Source of the DNA: Rhizaria sp. SCN 62-66
Taxonomy: Eukaryota > Rhizaria, unplaced
NCBI GenBank assembly: GCA_001724265.1
Contig: MEDY01000358.1
Location: forward strand, 1 to 31,439
DNA: 31,439 bases
Reading direction: 5' to 3'
The notes beneath the pieces are model-generated. The model was not told where the DNA came from. It saw only the letters and a list, made by a program, of their open reading frames with translations, and did not search any database. This document shows positions 28,387-31,439 of this stretch, piece after piece (position 1 is the first letter of the stretch; each line of letters starts with the position of its first letter). The translations under genes and the position numbers were made by a program.

Positions 28387-30165
28387 TCATTCAGAATCAT
28401 CATGATCATTATCTTCACCGTCCTCAGAGTCAATCTCACCATCATCCTTGTCCTCGCTCTCACCCTCCCCATCCTCACCCTCACCGTCCCGATCTTCGTC
28501 CCCGTCTTCGTCCTCTTCCTCAGCGGCATCATTGTCGCCATGATTGTTACCGCCACCCCTCGCCTGGGCATTGGCTTCGGCAAAGCGATTCTGCCTCGCA
28601 AGCACGTCCTGCGGCACCCCAAAGTCGCCGATAATGCCCATCACAAGATGGACCAGCTGCATTGTCTCCTCCCATGCCGTCATGGTCACACGCACTTTGC
28701 TGTCCTCAAGCAGCTCCAGTAGCGCGCTGTGGCCGTCGGCCGCGAGAAACACCGCCAAGGCCTCGTTGCGCGGTCGCGCGCCCTCAGTCAGCACCGCGGG
28801 GTCCGGACTCGTGTCGCCGACGCGGATGATCTCGGCCACGGCCTGCATAAACCGTCCAAGCTGCCCGCTCGGCGGCGGCTCCTTCAGCGTGGCCGCGGCC
28901 GCAATCGCCTGTGCGCAGTACTCGAGCGCGCCCGCGCCGAGCAGAAGCTGCGCCACGGCCCCGCGGCCGCCGTCGACGCCGCCGGTCGCGACGTCGTCCA
29001 TCGCGTTGGCCAGCACCCAGGAGATCTCGGTGCCAACGGACCACTCGCCGGACTTGGGGTTCCCGTCGCGCTGCAAAACGGGCGCTTGCGGGATCAGCGC
29101 GGAAAGCACGTCGCCCACCAGCACACACGCCGCGGTCTCCTGGCAATCAGCGAGCAGGTTCGAGACTAGCCACGCAAGCTCCTTGACCGTCGCCATTTCA
29201 TCGGGGTCTAGCTGCTCGGCCAACCGGCGCAGGTGGGCCACCACGGCCGACGTAAAGAAGGCCGCGCCACCGCCGCCTTCGAGCGCGGCCACGTTGCCCA
29301 GCAGGCGCAGCGCGGGCGTGCGCGTCGGCTTGGGCCCGTGCAGCTGCCGCACAACGCGGGACAGAATGTTATCGAAATCTATGTCACCGTCACCGGGAGG
29401 CGCGACGCTACCTTCAAGGATACTGTTCTTGTCTTTAGGGACGATGATGAGGTCTTCAAATCGAACACCCTCGGACTCCTCGCGAAAGACGTACGTCAGA
29501 CTCCACAGCACGTCGACGAGCGCGCTGCGCAGGCCGTTGCGCTCGAAGCGTTGCAGGCAGCGCGCAAGCAGCGGCACGACTGGCGCCAGTAGCGCGTATG
29601 GCAGGGGCGGTTTGACGCGCGTAAAGTTGGACACCGTCCACATAAGATTGGTCTGCACCGTGTCCCCCGTGGAGCCGAAGCCTTGTGCGTCGGCGTCGGC
29701 GTCGGCGTCGACCTCGGCGAGGAAGCGGCTGACGTGGGCGAATACCCCGCGCTCGACGAGCGAGTCGACAGCGGCGCGGCCCTCGCCGGCGATGTTGCCC
29801 AGCGTCCAGATTGCGTTCTCGACGATGTCGTCGGGCTGGCCGAGGTGGAGCACGCAGCAGAGCTTCTCGGCGACGCCGCGTTCAAGCAGCGCGGTGCAGC
29901 CCGACGAAGATACGGCGAGGTTGGTAAACACCCAGAGCGTCTCCATCGACCGTTTGGGCTCGTCCGCGTCCCCGCAGTACTCGAGCGAGCGCAGGAGCCA
30001 GTCGAGCACGCCATGCTCAAGGCAGGCCGCGGTGAAGGCCACCAGGTCTGAATCGGTGGCCGCGCTGATGCGGCGAAGAGCCTCGATGCCGGCGGACGAG
30101 GGCGCCAGCGACGTCAGAGACGCGAGCGCAGTCTGAAACGAGGCGTCAGTAAACGGGGTTGTCAT
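28387..30165 (-). CDS. Importin-alpha-like armadillo-repeat protein lacking an IBB domain
   Basis: The protein has 592 residues and no intron. Importin-alpha binds nuclear localisation signals through a ladder of Trp and Asn on armadillo repeats. It binds importin-beta through an N-terminal basic IBB domain. Here the ladder is visible as W78/N82, W120/N124, W176/N180, W221, N291, W332/N336 and W383/N387, in motifs such as NAIWTLGNIAGEG and LMWTVSNFTRVKPPLPY. The ladder spans about residues 70-400, with further helices to about 520. The first 60 residues have no Lys/Arg cluster, so no IBB is present. The last 50 residues are almost all Asp, Glu and Gly. A (Asp-Ala)4 run from a GCGTCG repeat sits near 153-160. 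It could be a divergent import adaptor, an importin-alpha relative with another role, or a chaperone-like binder. The armadillo fold is firm; the role is open. Confidence 0.85.
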   Translation of the reverse strand: MTTPFTDASFQTALASLTSLAPSSAGIEALRRISAATDSDLVAFTAACLEHGVLDWLLRSLEYCGDADEPKRSMETLWVFTNLAVSSSGCTALLERGVAEKLCCVLHLGQPDDIVENAIWTLGNIAGEGRAAVDSLVERGVFAHVSRFLAEVDADADADAQGFGSTGDTVQTNLMWTVSNFTRVKPPLPYALLAPVVPLLARCLQRFERNGLRSALVDVLWSLTYVFREESEGVRFEDLIIVPKDKNSILEGSVAPPGDGDIDFDNILSRVVRQLHGPKPTRTPALRLLGNVAALEGGGGAAFFTSAVVAHLRRLAEQLDPDEMATVKELAWLVSNLLADCQETAACVLVGDVLSALIPQAPVLQRDGNPKSGEWSVGTEISWVLANAMDDVATGGVDGGRGAVAQLLLGAGALEYCAQAIAAAATLKEPPPSGQLGRFMQAVAEIIRVGDTSPDPAVLTEGARPRNEALAVFLAADGHSALLELLEDSKVRVTMTAWEETMQLVHLVMGIIGDFGVPQDVLARQNRFAEANAQARGGGNNHGDNDAAEEEDEDGDEDRDGEGEDGEGESEDKDDGEIDSEDGEDNDHDDSE

Positions 30166-30511
30166 GGCGCGCGGTGCCGCTCGAAATCAAAACTAGCGCA
30201 ACTAACGGGTTGTTGTTTCCCCACTGCAGAGCGTAAGGCGGCGAAAACAAAACGTTGGAATCGTGAGTTATGTCCTAGGAAGAGGCGAATAGAGTTGTTG
30301 TGTGTCCATGGACAAATATAGCTAGCTACTCTAGCATATATGCGATGCAATGATAGCTCTTGCACCAGAAGAATACTTCGTTTGTGGCTGAAAATGATGT
30401 GATGATAAGGAATCTCTTTTTCGCTGTCCAGGCAAGTTGCCAGATCGGGAATAACAGATAAAAACTGAACAACAACAAAAAACATAATAATTTAGTAGAT
30501 AAAATATCGTA

Positions 30512-30817
30512 ATGCTAAAGATTTCCATGCCAAACAATTCAGACTGGCTTAATTTAACCGTGAAAACATATTTTTTCTTCATTGCATCAGCAATTGGTTC
30601 GTGGTTCTGTGTTCAGTGGCCCGACGATCATTCAGTGGCTGCCGTGCGACTGTGGAAGACAGACTCAAGGAGTCAGCAGAGCAGCAAAGGAAACTCGGCG
30701 GCATCTGAGCTCCTGAGTCGCTCAACCATAGACGCACGACGGCCACCGATCGTGGGGCCACCGGCCATGGAGCGCCTCAACACTCTGGCGACGAGCTTCT
30801 TCAAGGACTTGGTCTAA
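30512..30817 (+). CDS. Weak 101-codon open frame, hypothetical
   Basis: The first half is AT-rich and unlike the other exons. The last 25 codons (RPPIVGPPAMERLNTLATSF and onward) are GC-rich and exon-like, ending in TAA. If real, it may be a terminal exon of a spliced gene and not this whole frame. A 32-codon minus-strand frame overlaps the same GC-rich patch, so strand is uncertain. No family is recognised. Confidence 0.2.
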   Translation: MLKISMPNNSDWLNLTVKTYFFFIASAIGSWFCVQWPDDHSVAAVRLWKTDSRSQQSSKGNSAASELLSRSTIDARRPPIVGPPAMERLNTLATSFFKDLV

Positions 30818-31177
30818 AAACAAATAGAATTTCACAGGAACGCGGCCATTGCGGCCAAGATGTGGATAGATGTCTTGTCACTTGATTTACTATTTGAACC
30901 CTCCATAATATCTCTTGGGGCTTTGGTCTTAAGTCTCCAGGTTCATTTATCACAGTCGCACCTCTCGAGTCAGTTTCAGCACTGCCATGCTCTCTCGCAT
31001 GAGACTCGTGTGCATGCCTATCAACGATTGAAACGGTTCACCAGCGCCGTCAAACACATGCGCGCTTGTTCTGTATGGTGGCAGTGACCTTGCTCTTTAT
31101 TGTCCTGCATCCCTCTCTATAGCGCATCATAGTGTATCGTCGTTAATTCCTTCGACATCCCATCGAGAGCCTCACTG

Positions 31178-31221
31178 ATGCTGCTTGTTGCTGCTGCTGC
31201 TGATGCTGCTGCTGCTGCTGC
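31178..31221. repeat. CTG/CAG trinucleotide repeat
   Basis: The plus strand carries GCTGCT units with two interruptions; the minus strand reads CAG repeats. On the minus strand one frame gives a Gln/His run inside a short open stretch ending in TAA, which might be part of an exon of an unseen gene. The evidence for translation is thin. Confidence 0.85.
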
Positions 31222-31312
31222 GTGGCTGTGGCTGACTCTGAAGTAGATTGTGTGACTTGACTGCTACGGTGCCGCTTGCGGTGCTACTGTAGTCACTCCG
31301 CGCCGCGCGTGC

Positions 31313-31404
31313 ATGTACAGCGCTGTGCGCCGCGCGCTGAAAACCGCTGGCTGTGCCCTTCTGCTGCTCCGTGCAGTGGTGGCTCGCAGACCGGCGGTGT
31401 CACG
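31313..31404 (+). CDS. Possible first exon of a gene leaving the window
   Basis: An ATG opens a basic and hydrophobic stretch (MYSAVRRALKTAGCALLLLR and on to RRPAVSR) that looks like a signal or mitochondrial targeting peptide. It is followed by a possible donor (CACG, then GTAGTT). The region is GC-rich like exons elsewhere. The donor does not fit the GTACG consensus, and open frames also exist on the minus strand, so this is tentative. Confidence 0.2.
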
Positions 31405-31439
31405 GTAGTTCTTACGCTGGTTTGCTGTTCGGCAACAGT

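Larger units (their letters stand above)
30166..31312. other. Mostly unassigned region upstream of the importin-alpha-like gene
   Basis: This AT-rich DNA holds the promoter and leader of the importin-like gene at its left end. A plus-strand open frame (30512-30817) and a CAG/CTG run (31178-31221) are listed separately. Nothing else is convincing. I found no tRNA or other RNA gene by eye. Confidence 0.5.

Noticed and set aside
1-31439. tRNA, rRNA, CRISPR or transposon sequences
   Set aside because: Reading the intergenic parts, I saw no tRNA T-loop in a cloverleaf context, no regular spaced repeats, no transposase or reverse transcriptase motifs, and no terminal repeats.

Overview
The window looks like nuclear DNA of a free-living unicellular eukaryote (a protist). 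Exons are very GC-rich, with C or G at most third codon positions and abundant Ala, Asp and Ser tracts. They sit in AT-rich intergenic DNA. Genes are closely packed on both strands, with no sign of operons or ribosome binding sites. Five genes carry AATAAA-type signals, short GT-AG introns (about 120-190 bases), or both. A CD36/LIMP-2 family gene suggests a phagotrophic lineage with an endolysosomal system, but the species cannot be named from sequence alone. Every well-supported coding intron uses the same donor, GTACG(T/C/A), which helped fix exon ends that a plain open reading frame misses.

Layout from left to right. 451-2290 (-): a CD36/LIMP-2 scavenger-receptor-like protein with a 13-base first coding exon and a C-terminal tyrosine sorting motif. 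2626-4723 (+): a three-exon aldehyde dehydrogenase with a bacterial-type core and an organelle-targeting-like N-terminus, sharing a divergent promoter region with the previous gene. 5364-9674 (+): a 1,436-residue secreted protein, unrecognised, with a Cys-rich PSI-like start, a possible Cys/His/Asp enzyme core and a long Ala-rich helical tail. 10144-13916 (-): a three-exon, eight-helix membrane protein fused to a GNAT/FemAB-like acyltransferase domain and a Pro-Asn repeat tail. 14454-27578 (+): WD40-BTB then Kelch-BTB, split only by one in-frame TAG. I think this is one giant gene of about 4,330 residues. 28387-30165 (-): an importin-alpha-like armadillo protein without an importin-beta-binding domain, followed two bases after its stop by a 56-codon acidic reading frame. 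30166-31439: mostly unassigned, with a CAG/CTG repeat and possibly the first exon of a gene leaving the window.

There is no evidence that these genes form one pathway. Several are membrane, secretory or protein-turnover components. The most unusual items are the TAG-split giant WD40-BTB-Kelch-BTB reading frame, the eight-helix/acyltransferase fusion (shaped like bacterial MprF but with a different enzyme family), the IBB-less importin-alpha, and the uniform GTACG splice donor.
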